64,000 nt of DNA from Nissolia schottii (GCA_003254905.1 QANU01033406.1:124001-188000), one strand, 5' to 3'. Positions 24,101 to 35,800 are shown, numbered from the stretch's first letter. The notes: a model not told the origin generated them from the letters alone. Made by a program: numbers and translations.

Positions 24101-24594
24101 TTTCACCTTTCAATAACATCTAGTATCATTCCTTAATTTGAGTGATATTTTAAAATGGACACTAATTTTAAATGGGAGGGGAGTATCATTTAATCTTTAG
24201 AAGAATTTGACTATGACAACAACTATATAAGAAGTGAACACATTTTTTTTAATTCACTTGTTAAATTTTCCGTCCTTAAATAAATTTTATAGAGCTTTTT
24301 TTTTTAATTTTATTTTATACATTTATAGAGCTTGGTGTTAACTATTATAATTCAAAATCTTTCCCTTATATTAATTAGTTATTGGTGTAGTGTTTATTCC
24401 ATTTTTTACATGTTATACGTATAACTCTGTAAATAATTGTATACACAAATGTATGAATCCTAATCAACTGGTAATCACAGATTTTCGAAATAAAATGATG
24501 AAAACTCAAATTTGAACAGTTTAATTATGGTTGTCACAAACTAATCATGGGGTAATCACATGTATATGGGTTAGAAAGAGGGGTAATCCCAATA

Positions 24595-24857
24595 TATGGG
24601 GCTAGATTTGAATTTACAAATGTATGGGGGGTTTTAACTGAAATCGCCAAACTTGCAGGAGATTTCAACAAAAACGAAAAAAAAAAAGAATCAGGGGCTG
24701 AAATCGTCATAGGGGGTAGCGATTTCAGCCCTGTTAAAAAAAAAATTCAGAAGCCTCTTTTAAAAAAAAAAAAATTCAGGGTCTGAAATCGCCACCGCTT
24801 ATAACAATTTCAGCCCCAAAAACCATACATTTGTAATTTCATTACACTACCCATATT
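24595..24857. mobile_element. Small foldback element with 'gaaatcgcca' motifs, copy 2
   Basis: The ends 'gaatttacaaatgtatgggg' and, in reverse complement, 'gaaattacaaatgtatggtt' match each other and resemble the ends of the copy at 4257-4537. The inside repeats 'tgaaatcg.ca' and its complement around A-rich spacers. There is no reading frame. Confidence 0.55.
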
Positions 24858-25556
24858 ATGGACAAATAAACTTTGAGGAGCAATATAAAAGTAAAAAATC
24901 CGCTAATCATTTATACTATTATACTAATGACCAAGAAGAAAGCTCTTTAATAATCAAAAAATAAATTGTAGTTTTTTGGATACTGAAAATAAAACCATTT
25001 TTAGGAACAAAAAGAGGAATATTCTAACAAGCGAAGTACTTATATGAGAATTAAAAAATTTAAAATAAAAAATCGTATTTGGATATAGCATTTTCAATTC
25101 ATCGTTACTCAAATAGTACATATATACCTTTATCAAAAGCGGTTTGATTTTACTAATTAATTGAAGTTGATATATATGATCAAGATGTTCAGTGTGAAGT
25201 AACCACACAGATAGGTTGTATTCATCATGATTAATGTGATTTTAATATTAAATTCCTTGTCCACGCCACAGAACTAATCTATCATGAAAAGCTTCTAATT
25301 AAACTGCAGATAGCTAGCTGGGGAGGTGTACTCATAGTTCAGCGTGACGAACATTGATGTATGTCTTAGTTATTGCCGGAAAACAATTAAACAAATCTCA
25401 GAATTGCAGTGTAATTATTGATTAAACCAGGTGATGAAAAACGTGGGATTTGTATCACATGTATACAACACCATATATAGGAGAAAAATTGACGAGGAAA
25501 TAGCACTCTTTCTGCAAGCTAGTCAAATTGCATATATTTTATCATATATTACTTCA
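24858..25556. other. AT-rich intergenic DNA
   Basis: No gene, RNA or defined repeat was recognised. The 84-codon minus frame at 24954-25208 is AT-rich and without domain features. Confidence 0.4.
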
Positions 25557-25762
25557 CTTGAGTCCAACTGAGTTGCTGATTGTCTTGCCAATCTGAGTCA
25601 CAACCTTGACAACTTTGAGATCGCTTATTTTGATGTGACCCCAACCGCTACTCGCACATTACTTTTGAATGATCTTATTCAGATCGCGTGACCTCGTGGA
25701 GGCTAGTTTTTGTTTTTTTTCCTTTTGAGCTTTAGCCGGCCTCTTTGTCTACAAAAAAAAAC
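25557..25762 (+). pseudogene. LINE or RNase H-type reverse transcriptase 3' remnant
   Basis: Translation from 25557 gives ESN, a stop, then VADCLANLSHNL, followed by a tail ending at a stop codon at 25689-25691. The '..N.VAD.LAN...' pattern is the C-terminal end of the plant RNase H domain found in LINE polyproteins and their non-LTR relatives. It is followed by a T-rich 3' region ('cttttgagctttagccggcc') and an A-run (25754-25762), as expected for a 5'-truncated LINE insertion. An internal stop shows it is dead. No target duplication was recognised, and a host RNase H-domain gene fragment remains possible. Confidence 0.55.
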
Positions 25763-26972
25763 TTAATTAGAAGCCTCGGTATTAGAAGCCTCGGTTTAAG
25801 TTTCTATATAAAGTTGAGTTAAAATTTTGAAGGATGAGTTTTGATTACTTTTCTCGTTAATCGTTTTATCGATTCAAAAAGAATTGTCCCAATAAAAGAA
25901 TAGTTGTAATTTTGAAAAAAATGGAATCATACATGTGGAGATGAGATTCCAAAATATATATATATATCCTAACAATTATGAGGAGAACGGATTCTAACTA
26001 GTATATGGTTATCGAAAATGAATTTCCTCAATTCAATTTTTTGTTACATATTATTAAATGAGATATTTTATTATTAATTTATTGCTCATGTTATATAAGG
26101 AGTTTATCTCATCAACTAATGATAAAATATTACACTTGATAATATACTATATAAAATTGAATTGATTTATGAAATTTAATTGAAAGGATTTTTTTTTCAC
26201 TGAATTTTATTAAAGGTAAGGCAGTACGGTGGGTAGTGCCCATTGTCATATAAATATCTGGTCTGAACTTTTTGTGCCATTGCCAAATAACAGATGATTA
26301 ATGATTAAAGTAGGTAGATCGATCAGTACTAATTAACTAACGGTGTATTATTGTCAAAGAGAACGTGTGTCCTCCTCCATCAGATATTTTCCCTAGAGAA
26401 GGAATCTCCAATTCTCAGTTTCATAGATTTACAGCCTAATAAACCAATTCACGTAACATTTCTTTCTCTCTTTCTATGTGAGAGAGAGACAAAAGCGGAG
26501 GTGGAGAAGATGGGAAAATAAGGAGATGGCAGTCTGTAACCAAAAAAAAAAAAAAAAGGGAAAGATGGCAGCTTAAGTACCATGGTCATATGTTCTTTAA
26601 AGTCTTTGAAGGAAAAGGAAGACACATCCGTCTCTGCCGGGTTGGTTTTTCCATTTTAAAGTCAAGAAAGCCCTTGTCCACTCAAAAGAGTTGTGATACG
26701 GGGGTAATCATTTGGTATAAGATACCCTCACAAATGATTTTAACGAGGTTATCCTAATTAAAATCTCATCTAATATTAAATGAATTGTGAGTTAATATAA
26801 TATCTCAAATCAAATACATATAAATACTTTTATTTCTCCTCTAAAATTAATAAGTAATGAGAAAGATTTAAATGATATTGAATGTTGAGAGAGAGAAATT
26901 AAAAACATGATGGGTTTTTGGTATTAGTTAATTATTTTTTTTTAAAATTATAAAATTATCACATTATTTTTA
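25763..26972. other. AT-rich intergenic DNA
   Basis: No gene is seen. A 16-bp unit ('tattagaagcctcggt' type) is duplicated at about 25767-25799. An A-run (26540-26557) follows purine-rich sequence. About 26700-26830 resembles a miniature element but its ends are unclear. Confidence 0.4.
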
Positions 26973-27123
26973 TTTTTTAAAGATTGTCTGCCCTGTATCC
27001 AAGGCTTAGCCTTGACTAATCTGAGTTGACCCGGGAAGGTCTCGAACTCGGGACCTTACTTAAGCGATACCAAGCCGCTTACCACTTGGACCAACCCCCG
27101 TTGGTAATTTTTTTTTAAAGATT
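26973..27123 (-). mobile_element. tRNA-derived SINE with 13-base target duplication
   Basis: On the minus strand the body (27110 to 26986) opens with a tRNA-like part. An A-box-like TGGTCCAAGTGGTAAGC is at 27077-27093 and a B-box-like CCCGAGTTCGAGACC at 27038-27052. The spacing of about 35-40 bp suits an internal Pol III promoter. The 3' part shares 'cagattagtcaaggctaag' and 'ccttggatac' with the copy at 855-1027. Direct repeats TTTTTTAAAGATT flank it at 26973-26985 and 27111-27123, matching LINE-mediated SINE insertion. It is not a functional tRNA gene: the acceptor stem and anticodon arm do not fold as one. Confidence 0.8.
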
Positions 27124-27227
27124 TTGAAAAAGAACATTAAAATAAATTGAAACAAGAAATGAAAAAAAAGGGAAAAAAATAGATAAAAGTTTGTGTCTCT
27201 TTCTCGTCAATATATTTGTAAGATGTT

Positions 27228-27553
27228 TGTTATCTCTAGAGGACAAAATGTAACTTTAACTAGAGTTAGTTATTCATGAACTAATTAGTTAGTGTAACCG
27301 AAGTTAGTTAATTCGGTTATGGTTAGTTAGTAGTTAATCTTAGTACTTGTGCAGCAAGCTAGCTACTTCCTTGTATATAAGTAACCACGTGTAGTGTATA
27401 TTGTACTTTTCTCTCTATGGAATGAATTCATTTTCAGCCATGTAAAATTTTTCTTTCTCTGTTCATTCAATTCTGCTACTACTACTTTTGCTGCTTAACT
27501 GAAGAATGTTGCATAATTGATGAATGAAGGTTGAACCTTCATCAATTTCTACA
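27228..27553 (+). repeat. Copia LTR
   Basis: Starts TGTTATCTCTAGAGG and ends CAATTTCTACA immediately before TGGTATCAGAATAAGC. The latter is a slightly mutated version of the TGGTATCAGAGC primer-binding site (initiator methionine tRNA) used by Ty1/copia elements. A TATA-like 'ttgtatataagtaacc' is at about 27371-27386. The 5' limit is inferred from the TG dinucleotide; a start at about 27249 (TGTAACTTT) is possible. Confidence 0.7.
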
Positions 27554-28160
27554 TGGTATCAGAATAAGCAAGTCTCAATCCTCTTCTTGTTTCACTACAT
27601 CTAATCACACTTGCAAATTCTGCTCCCTCAGAATCTTGGAATTTCATTTGCTGTTGATTTTGCTTTGAGAATTCTTGGAGATTCCAATTGGAAAAGAATG
27701 ATTCATCTTGAAATCTCAGGTTTTGTTTCATTTCAAAATTCTTTGATGGTTTCCGATGTGATGAATCTGCAGTTTTGTTCTGTGATTGTGTGATTCACAA
27801 TCAGTGCAAACATTTTCTTTCTTTCTATTGCTACACTCTTCTTGATTTGTCATATTTCTTTCTCTAGCATTCTGCATCTACTTGATTTCTGTACAATCTT
27901 GATTCAATCTTTTTTCCTATGGCTGGCATCAATCCATTTTCTGATCCCTTGCGTAATCTGCTTTCCCTTTACTACCTACGTCCTAGTGAAAATCCTAGTG
28001 CAGCTCTTGTCACTCAAACTTAACCGAGAAGAATTATCACCACTGGACTCGAGCAATGCGATTGGCGTTGATAGGGAAGAATAATCTAATTTTGAACGTC
28101 AAATTAACACATCTTAATAAAGGACCATGCTATTCATCTGGAAAAAAAAAAAAAAAAAGA
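27554..28160 (+). pseudogene. Copia primer site, leader and 5' gag fragment
   Basis: After the primer site and a ~350 bp T-rich leader, a frame opens at the ATG at 27919 (MAGINPFSDPL...). It includes LYYLRPSENPSAALVT, typical of the N-terminus of copia gag. The frame is then broken near 28020 by a one-base shift. In the next frame KNYHHWTRAMRLAL is legible, the conserved 'NY..W...M..AL' gag motif. Similarity stops near 28120. An A18-type run (28142-28159) follows, after which unrelated sequence begins. The element is therefore a 5' fragment only, with no protease, integrase or polymerase. Confidence 0.7.
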
Positions 28161-29898
28161 CCCATGCCTTCCTTGAATTGTGGGACTGGGAGCATTCAGT
28201 ACTCATCAAATTAGTACTTATAGCAGTTAACTCTTGTCATCCACTTCAATTTTGAATGATTACATAATACCCATTACATAATTGATATTCCACCTCCGGG
28301 GTCCACAACACTTTAACATATTGCAAAAGGGCCATCTTTGTTTTCAAACTGCAACCGTCTGAGCTAGCTAACTAGGGACTCCGGTCAACCAAAATTAGCT
28401 GCAATCACACACCAGAACCAAGCACTCACATGTTCTCGCGGAATATGTTCCTTCTCTGGTCCATTTATTGATTTGTAAAGAGGGCAAGAGCAAAAAGAGA
28501 GAATGTTTGTGTGTGCGTGTTTATTGGCCATGGTATATCCCCAATTTTGTCTCCTAACTCTAGTTGTCACTGAAATGAGCTTCCACTTGGATTTTATACT
28601 ATTTCTCTTTCATGATAACCATCTAAACAAATAATATAAAATTATTCACGCATCTCTATCCATCAGTTTAAGTTTTTAGGAGAAATGATATTTGATATGG
28701 TATTAAAACTACTTTATAATTCTATCCTTATCAACTCCATTTTAAAAATAAAAAATAAAAATTATCACGTTGCAAATCAAAAGAAATCTTATGTGAGAGG
28801 CGTGCAAAGAGATAATATAAAATTATTAATGTGTTTCTACCCGTGGGATAAATGGAGAAATAATTTAAAAAAAAGATGTAGTAATTATGTGGGCACAAAA
28901 GACATAATCTAAAAGTGATAGGCACACGTCGAAACACAAAACAAAAACAAGCAGACACACACCTGTCAATCATCATTCTCTCTTCACATTGCGCTGGAAA
29001 TTAACAAGTGACTGAGAACAAAAGAAGCATATCCATGAATGTATGCGTATGTGTATATGTTTATGTTGAAGTTAATTTAGAGAGCTATTGGTGTCAGCAA
29101 TTGGGCCTGGAAATATCACTTTCTTATCTGCAAAATGTTTTCTAGCAGAACATGGAACCGAGTTTCATCATTAGATTCATTACCTTTCTCATTTACATTG
29201 CATTGAATCAGAACCCCACCTCTCCTCACCACCCCCACCTGTCTGAGACAATGTGATAGATTTGCTCACACGTGTGTACGGACAAAATGTTCATGCGCAC
29301 TCAACACTGTCTTGTGCGCTTTACATGATCTCCACACGTGTGGACAGTTTTCCTCGGTGCAAGACCACCAAGAGTTTAACAAGTACAGTAATTAAACGGA
29401 CCTTAATTTCACATGGTTCAACCAAAAAACAAAGAAGGTGAAAGAAGCAGTGGTAGCTAGCTAGAGCAGAATGTACACATCGTTCACTCCACTCCAGTTG
29501 TTAAAAGAAAAAGGAAAGAAAGAAAGAAAGAAAGAAAGCAGTCCCACTCCCACCCCGGCAGCTTACTTAATGCAGGAGCTACGAACTCAATTATGAGCCC
29601 AACAGCGCATAGCGTTATTACTGACATATATAGCTTATAATTAAATAGTAAAATCATAATATCACATACCTAAATCTTAACTGTTATGCAAAGAGCTGGA
29701 AAATCATATCTACATCTTAGATCAACAACAATAGGGAGAAAATTCCCACATTTTTATATATATATATAAATTAAATATTGTCCGCAGAGCCGCTCGGAGC
29801 TCCGAATTAAGTAGCTTTCTCTCTCTCTATATATATAAAATTAAGGATCATACTTAAGTTATTGACGATGAAATTTGTGTATATATAAAATTCCATGG
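28160..29898. other. 3' flank of the zinc-finger gene and intergenic DNA
   Basis: No other gene is supported. Several short frames have no family features. A (GAAA)n run is at about 29514-29539, and (TA)n and (CT)n runs at 29756-29770 and 29817-29838 lie just 3' of the zinc-finger gene, where its untranslated end would be. Confidence 0.4.
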
Positions 29899-30759
29899 TT
29901 ACAGATGAAGATCCAAACTCACATGGTCACCAACGCTTGTTTTGGCGTCACAAACGACATACCCGTTCTGCGAACCGCCGGAGGGGCCCACCCTCGCGCT
30001 CATCATTTCCTCGCCGGAAAACAAAGGCAAAGGATGCTGCAACGACCGCTCGCGGCTGAAAATAGGGTTACCCTGGACCCCACCGCCGGTGCCGGCGGCG
30101 CCACCCGCGGCGTTGTTAGGGATTCGCCACATGGCCAAGGGGCTCCCGTTGATAGGCTGTTGCTGAAGAAGACGATGAGGAGAAGAAGAATATGAGGAGG
30201 TTCCGAGGAACCTTCCAGAACTGGGCGAGTTGTTGCTGCTGATAGTGTGGTTGTTATTATTATTCCATGTGGGATAAGAAGGCATTGTTGGCGTAGAGCC
30301 GTAAGATCCGAACCTGTAGTTCATGAGGCCGTAAACCTGACCTTCGGAGATTGTGCCGTGAACCATGGCGGACTGGAGGTGCTGCCGTTTCGCGTGTTGC
30401 CGTTCCCGCTTGTGCGCGTTTTGGTGCCCGCCCAAGGCCTGTGAGGTCGGGAAGTTTCTACAACAGTAGTGGCACTCGAACCTGCGGTTGCTACTCTCAA
30501 CGTTCTCCGCGTTGCTGTTGCTGTTGCTGTTGCTGTTGCCGTTGTCCTTGCTTTCGTGTTCGAAGGCTCCCGCGTTAGCGGTTATTGTATCCGCAGAATC
30601 CGACTCTTCTGCAGTGGAGTTCGGCGGCGTGTCCCCGAACTCTATCCCGAAGAGTCGGATGCCCTTTTCTCTGGGAGGGGGCGCCGGGCGGATGAAGGGG
30701 AGCTGAGAGAAAGAGTCCACGTTCATGAAGTCGTGTGTCTCTTTCTCAGCTTTGTCCAT
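29899..30759 (-). CDS. C2H2 zinc-finger transcription factor with QALGGH finger and C-terminal EAR motif (286 aa)
   Basis: This is a plant-specific single-finger C2H2 protein, most like the GIS/ZFP5/ZFP6/ZFP8 group that controls trichome and root-hair initiation downstream of gibberellin and cytokinin in Arabidopsis. The N-terminal RLFGIEFG (residues 35-42) is a group signature. The finger spans about 94-116: C96-X2-C99-X12-H112-X3-H116 with the invariant SQALGGHQNAH helix (106-116). A basic stretch follows (KRERQHAKRQH). The C-terminus ends SLDLHL (281-286), an LxLxL EAR repression motif, so it probably acts as a nuclear repressor. Low-complexity stretches are (NS)n at 74-83, poly-Asn near 166-170 and a Ser/Gly-rich tail. 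The single exon and length fit the group. The frame is intact and GC-rich compared with its flanks. The exact orthologue is not assigned. Confidence 0.93.
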   Translation of the reverse strand: MDKAEKETHDFMNVDSFSQLPFIRPAPPPREKGIRLFGIEFGDTPPNSTAEESDSADTITANAGAFEHESKDNGNSNSNSNSNAENVESSNRRFECHYCCRNFPTSQALGGHQNAHKRERQHAKRQHLQSAMVHGTISEGQVYGLMNYRFGSYGSTPTMPSYPTWNNNNNHTISSNNSPSSGRFLGTSSYSSSPHRLLQQQPINGSPLAMWRIPNNAAGGAAGTGGGVQGNPIFSRERSLQHPLPLFSGEEMMSARVGPSGGSQNGYVVCDAKTSVGDHVSLDLHL

Positions 30760-31061
30760 GAGGGTTTATATATAATTAAAATTGATATTAGTGGGAGGTG
30801 GAGGGTGGGGGAGGTGATTTAATTAGGGTGTCAAGTGCACAAACTTAGTTTGTGGGTGAAGGAGAAGGAATTGAGATAATGGAGAGGGGGGGGGGGAAGA
30901 GGGATATGTGTGTGTGTGGGAGATGAAGGTATGGGGCTGGTCCTATAAACGAAGGGTGTTGGTGGGGTCTGATATGTGGACAATTGGGGGGCTGATCCCA
31001 TCTGAGAGTGAGGCCTGAGAAAGGCCACAAGAGGTATGAAAATGGCTTTCGCTCCTCTCAA
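30760..31061 (-). promoter_or_regulatory. Leader and proximal promoter of the zinc-finger gene
   Basis: On the minus strand this region is strongly pyrimidine-rich: a C-run near 30886-30896, CACACACACA at about 30908-30918 and repeated 'cctccac/cctccc'. It leads into 'taattatatataaaccctc' directly before the start codon. Because that TATA-like block abuts the ATG, the transcription start is likely further upstream. A 'tttatagg' at 30943-30950 (minus strand) is a possible TATA box. No specific operator is identified. Confidence 0.35.
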
Positions 31062-32880
31062 AGTACCACCTTAACTTTCACATGCCTAGTTTTTGTATGT
31101 ATCCCTTGTGAAACTAAAGGAGTTATTATTTAGATGTGTTAGGTGTACTCATTATTGTTTGACATTCTTTTACAATTTATATATCATTAAATAAAATTTT
31201 AGTGGAATTCGCGCTTACATATAATTCTATTTAATAATAAATGATATATGGGTTAGTACAATGTTCTATAAATAATGAGTACAATTAATTTTTTTTTTTA
31301 TCATTGTCTAAAACAAAATGTTAGAATGTCATAATGTTTGTGAAGATAAATGCAATTGCAATATCTCTAACATTATTCAAGACAATAAAAGTGTGCCCAC
31401 TAATTTTATTAATTGTACGCTTTTTTATTTAAGCGTCGTCTACCAATTTTGTTATTAATATATATAGGAAATGGATATTTTTATGCCATTTTTTATAAGA
31501 TAAGGTCATGTTTAATATCTTATTATCAATCTTTTAATTATTTATGTCATGCATGAGTCTTATTTTCTCAATTGATAGAGAAATATCTAATATAACTTTA
31601 CATGTGGTAAAATAACATACAAAAAATCTATTCATATATATATATATACACACACACACACAAACATATCAAAAGAAAAGCGAAAAGATTACAATATCCC
31701 ATGAAAGACTCCCATATAATTATTCCAAAGGAGGGGAAGTAGCCTCAAATTAGACTCCTCCAAAAGAACTAAATTATATGAAGAACTTTTCATATATTAT
31801 AACACAAAATTTATTATTTTTTAAAAATTATACAAGAGACCTTTGAGATAGTGAGTAAAAAACTAAATCATTTTTACTTAACAACACATCATTAAATAAT
31901 ATTTATTACTTACACAGTTAATACATAAAAATTAATTTCTAGATAAATTGTGTTAGAATTTGAAAAATGAAAACAAATATATTCAAGTCTCGATTTCTAT
32001 ATGAATGCCACATTACAGAATTCTAGTTATTTAGTATTTTTTTTAATAAAATAAAATTTATTTAGTATTTTTCTTTCCTAAATAATAACCATTGGTTTTA
32101 CTTTTTCCTAAATACAACATTAAACTTTTTTAAATCAATTGTCATCATTAAGGAGGGATCAAAATTTCAATCAACAGATATTGACATAAACTTACTTTAT
32201 AACATACTAACAAGTAATAACTTTGGATTTATCTTGAATCAACAGACGATAGTTTGTTGTTACATTTTAAATATGGCCGATATAGCAATTCAATTTCTAA
32301 AGGACGTTTAAGTAGTATAACGACCGTAACTCCACTGTCTCTACCTTAAATAACCCGCTTCAAAACTTGATTGAAGTTGCAAAGCCTTGTCAGGAAAAGT
32401 TTTTCTATGATCTCTTCATTTCCTATATTCACAGAGAAAAGAGATAGTAATTGAATTAAAATGTTTTTTTAATGACGACATTGTAATTGTCAATTTTCGT
32501 TATATTTGTGAGTATTTACGATTTGTAGTTGGACTATATATATCGATGTATATAGTCTCTTTACCTTCTATAAATAACCCTGAAATGGACAATGTTAGAC
32601 GTACGAGCCTTGAAATATTCTACTATAAATTATCTAACAAGGTAAGACCGGCTTTTTTTTTTTTGGGCTGTTGGAATATTTTGACTCTCTAAAAGTTCTT
32701 TTTAAAAAGTCATAATAATTTTGTTGGATAAAATAACAAAAATTAAGTAGAAATCATATTAATAGTATTCGGACATAATGAACATAATGTAAAAATGAGA
32801 AATTTAAAATGAGGAGTTTTAAATTTTTTATTGTCATTTTTAAGGGTATATATATATAATTTGATTTATATATACACACA
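31062..32880. other. AT-rich intergenic DNA upstream of the zinc-finger gene
   Basis: No gene or defined element was recognised. There is a TA/CA microsatellite at 31636-31662 and another at 32848-32885. Confidence 0.4.
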
Positions 32881-32889
32881 CACACAATT

Positions 32890-33688
32890 GGGCAAAACGT
32901 CCAACCAAAAATACAGAAAGAAGAAGTGACTATGACACGTCACACGGGTGGGTTCGTTACGCGATTCGTCAAGGAAAAGAAGAGTTCTCTTGAGAATTTT
33001 CTTTAAAAGAAAGGAAGTAACAATGGTAGCAAGAAGGATGAGAGAGTGAGGGATGGATGATGAATATGTCGATAAGGGAAATACAAGATTTTCATTCGAG
33101 AATTTGGCTTGTGGTAGACATAAGGGAAAGTTCTCGATTAAGTTTGGTGAGGCATAGAGAATTAGTTTCTCTAATGATCTTTACATCATTTTAACATAAA
33201 ATGACGAATGAGAAATGAACAAGGTAGTGACTTGGAGGCGTCAGCTAAAGAAAGAACAAGAAGGTTTTCAAGAAATGACTTGGAAACTAAAGAATTTTCA
33301 GAGGACAACTTAAGGGGAAACACGTTCATTTTCTTAGTAATTGGCTTTGAATAGCCGGGTTTGGGGCTTCTAACTTACAAGGGAAACTAAAACGTATTTG
33401 AGAGAAAGAGCTTGTAGAAACATTCATATTTTTCTCTCAATGGGTTTTACCTTTACAGAGGTGGGAGAGAATTAATGTACGAATGGAAGGAAAGAAAAGA
33501 AAATCACTTGGATCCCTGAATGAAAGGGTCTTAACTTTCCAAGTGAAATATGGAAAATTACGAGATAAATGACATGATTACCCTTTTAAAGGAGGTGGCG
33601 ACACACACATGGCTGAATGGTCAAATGTCCTGAGGAAAAAGCATTCTGAGACAGTGCTTAGAATAGCATAAAAAGGTGGGGTGTTACA
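32890..33688 (-). repeat. LTR-like segment, minus orientation (family E)
   Basis: On the minus strand the segment opens TGTAACACCCCACC followed by 'tttttatgctattctaagca' and 'ctgtctcagaatgc'. A related block occurs near 43735-43784 ('taagcactatcttagaatac'), so this is a dispersed LTR family. TGTAACACCCC is a common start for Ty3/gypsy LTRs. The far end (about 32890) is not fixed and no duplication was found. Confidence 0.45.
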
Positions 33689-35128
33689 CACACTAACCAA
33701 GTATCTAGGCCACGACAGTTGGGGATACATTACCCGAGACCATAGGTTCCTGATAGTTAGTCTTGACGCACTACCCAAGTACCTAGGCCACTACAATTGG
33801 GGACACACTGCCTGAGACCATAGATTCCTAATAGTTAGTCCAAATCTACATGATACATGACACTAGGCATCACGGGCTGCCATGTCCGGTCTTTACGGTC
33901 TTACCCTAAATCTACATGAATACTTTACGATCGTACAAGGTATACCAGGGTCAACGTATACTGTCACTGACTTACAGTTCCATCATAGATATACTCCCAT
34001 GAAAGCAGTTTTAAATACAAAATATAACATGAAAACATAATCCTTTAACTGATACCAATAGCATAACATGACTTAATATTTATTAAATGTTGTATCTTGG
34101 AAAAATAAAGGTAGGCTAAGATCCCATGCTTAGGGAGTTTCCCAGGTAAGAAAGGTGTGTCACAATGGACAACTTAAATACCAAGTCTTGTCCTTAGCCA
34201 AAACCTTTCCTTAAAATAAATCTTCCTCCACCAGAATTTTTCCTTAACCATGATCTTTTGTTAAAGGTTTAACTAAACAATATGAATATCTATATCACTT
34301 AATACTAATCATACACACGCAACATGACTTTATTTAATGCAATAAAATATGTGGCCCCATGTAGTTCTAAAATAGTTTCATCATTTTCTAAAATAGCTTC
34401 GTAAATATCTACTTAATAAATAAAGGATTTCTAAATAAATAATTATAAGAAAATGACTAATTAAATAAAAGAATTCTTAATAAATAATAACTTCATAAAT
34501 ATATAAAATAAAATACTAAGTTCTACCTCCTAGGATTTTATAAAACATGCATAAATAAAATAATATTATAAATAAATAAATAACTTTAAAAATAAATACA
34601 TGATCTAAAATAGACCTAGAAGAAAGTCACTCACCTAAACATGGCTAACTGCTAAGGAGCACTAAATTGGGAGCTCCTGATACCCTACGTGGAGTCATTG
34701 CTTCCCCACAAATGGAAAATGAGAGGGAGAAAGAAATGAATGATAACTGGAGTGAAAAGTCTCACAAGAGTAAGACCTCTCAAGCTCTGGAGTGAATTAA
34801 AAAGTCTAAACACTCACACGAAGCTTCTATATATAGGGGGAGGAGGAGACCCCCTTCTATCGCTCTAATCGATGTGAGACTAATTCCTGACGTGCGGAAA
34901 TGCTCCCTGGGTGCTGCAACGTGCCCAACACTTGTCTTGCACGAGATGAACCCCTACGAACATCATCCCACGTGAGATGAGCTCCAGAAACAACTTTTGC
35001 CTCTCCTGACTTGCATCTCGTGCGAGATACTATACGTCTCGCGTGAAACGTACCCTGTGACTAGCGTCTCGCGCTAGATACACTAGTCTCACGAGAGACG
35101 TGGCCCTTTTTTTCTAAGGGTCATCACA
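33689..35128 (-). repeat. Ty3/gypsy-like LTR, minus orientation (LTR D)
   Basis: The minus-strand start is TGTGATGACCCTTAG at 35128. Six short palindromes of the 'tctcgcgcgaga' type lie at 34936-35099 and a TATATATA box follows at 34828-34835. Further on there is a leader-like region and 'tttaggtgagtgactttctt', which resembles a splice donor in large gypsy LTRs. At 33690-33840 an ~88 bp unit ('accaagtatctaggccac', 'gaccataggttcctgatag') is present twice in tandem. The lower end is uncertain, so it may be truncated. It appears inserted into or abutting the gypsy 5' LTR. Confidence 0.5.
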
Positions 35129-35641
35129 GTTTACCAAACCATAAGTTGAGTGTTTCACCGAGAGGGTTTACCATGACTTGTATGGTCATGTGAGGGGCCA
35201 ATAGTTAGGGAATAAGCCCTTATAATAAGTTTATACCTCCTAAGATATTAGAGTGGCTAACCTAGACTAAGAGGGTTATCTGACCTCGAGAGAGGCTAGT
35301 AACTACTAACCCCAACCATTAATCTTTAGTAATTCTCATAATTGGATAGGATTAGTACTAGCAACATAGACAGAAGAGTAGAAGTCAAGTGTCCTAGCAT
35401 CTTTCCTCATCTAGATTTTTAAATCAATTTAATTGCTTTTATTTACTACTTTTATTTATTTTCTTTAATTTGCATAATCAATCAAAAAATTCCAAAAGAA
35501 TCAACCTAAACAACTAAGAGTGGTTACATTGTAAAATATCATAGTTACTCAATTCTTGTGAGTACGACAACCCGAGTCCCTAAAAAGACTCAATACTACT
35601 TGTCGCGACTAGTGCACTTGCTAGCACAAACCACATCAACT
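35129..35641 (+). repeat. Ty3/gypsy 5' LTR end and primer region
   Basis: The end region 'cttgtgagtacgacaacccg' and 'gcacaaaccacatcaa' is followed by 'ctttttgacatcgttgctga' at 35640-35660. That resembles the 'tttttggcgccgttgccggg' sequence following many Athila/Tat-type LTRs. The 5' start is hidden by the adjoining minus-strand LTR. Confidence 0.5.
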
Positions 35642-35800
35642 TTTTGACATCGTTGCTGAGGAATAGGTCTTACTACTATTTTACAATAGTAGGTAGACTT
35701 AGTTGTCTTTATTTTTTATTTAATTTTATTTATTTATTTTTAGCTTTTTAAATATTTATTTTTTGTGACCTTCACGGATGTATAGTGTGTTTCAGGGTAT

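Noticed and set aside
27038..27093. tRNA gene
   Set aside because: A- and B-box-like motifs are present, but there is no cloverleaf and the block is flanked by a SINE-type target duplication.
30469..30822. 117-codon plus-strand frame with poly-Val/Ala
   Set aside because: Shadow of the zinc-finger gene over its (gttgct)n repeat.
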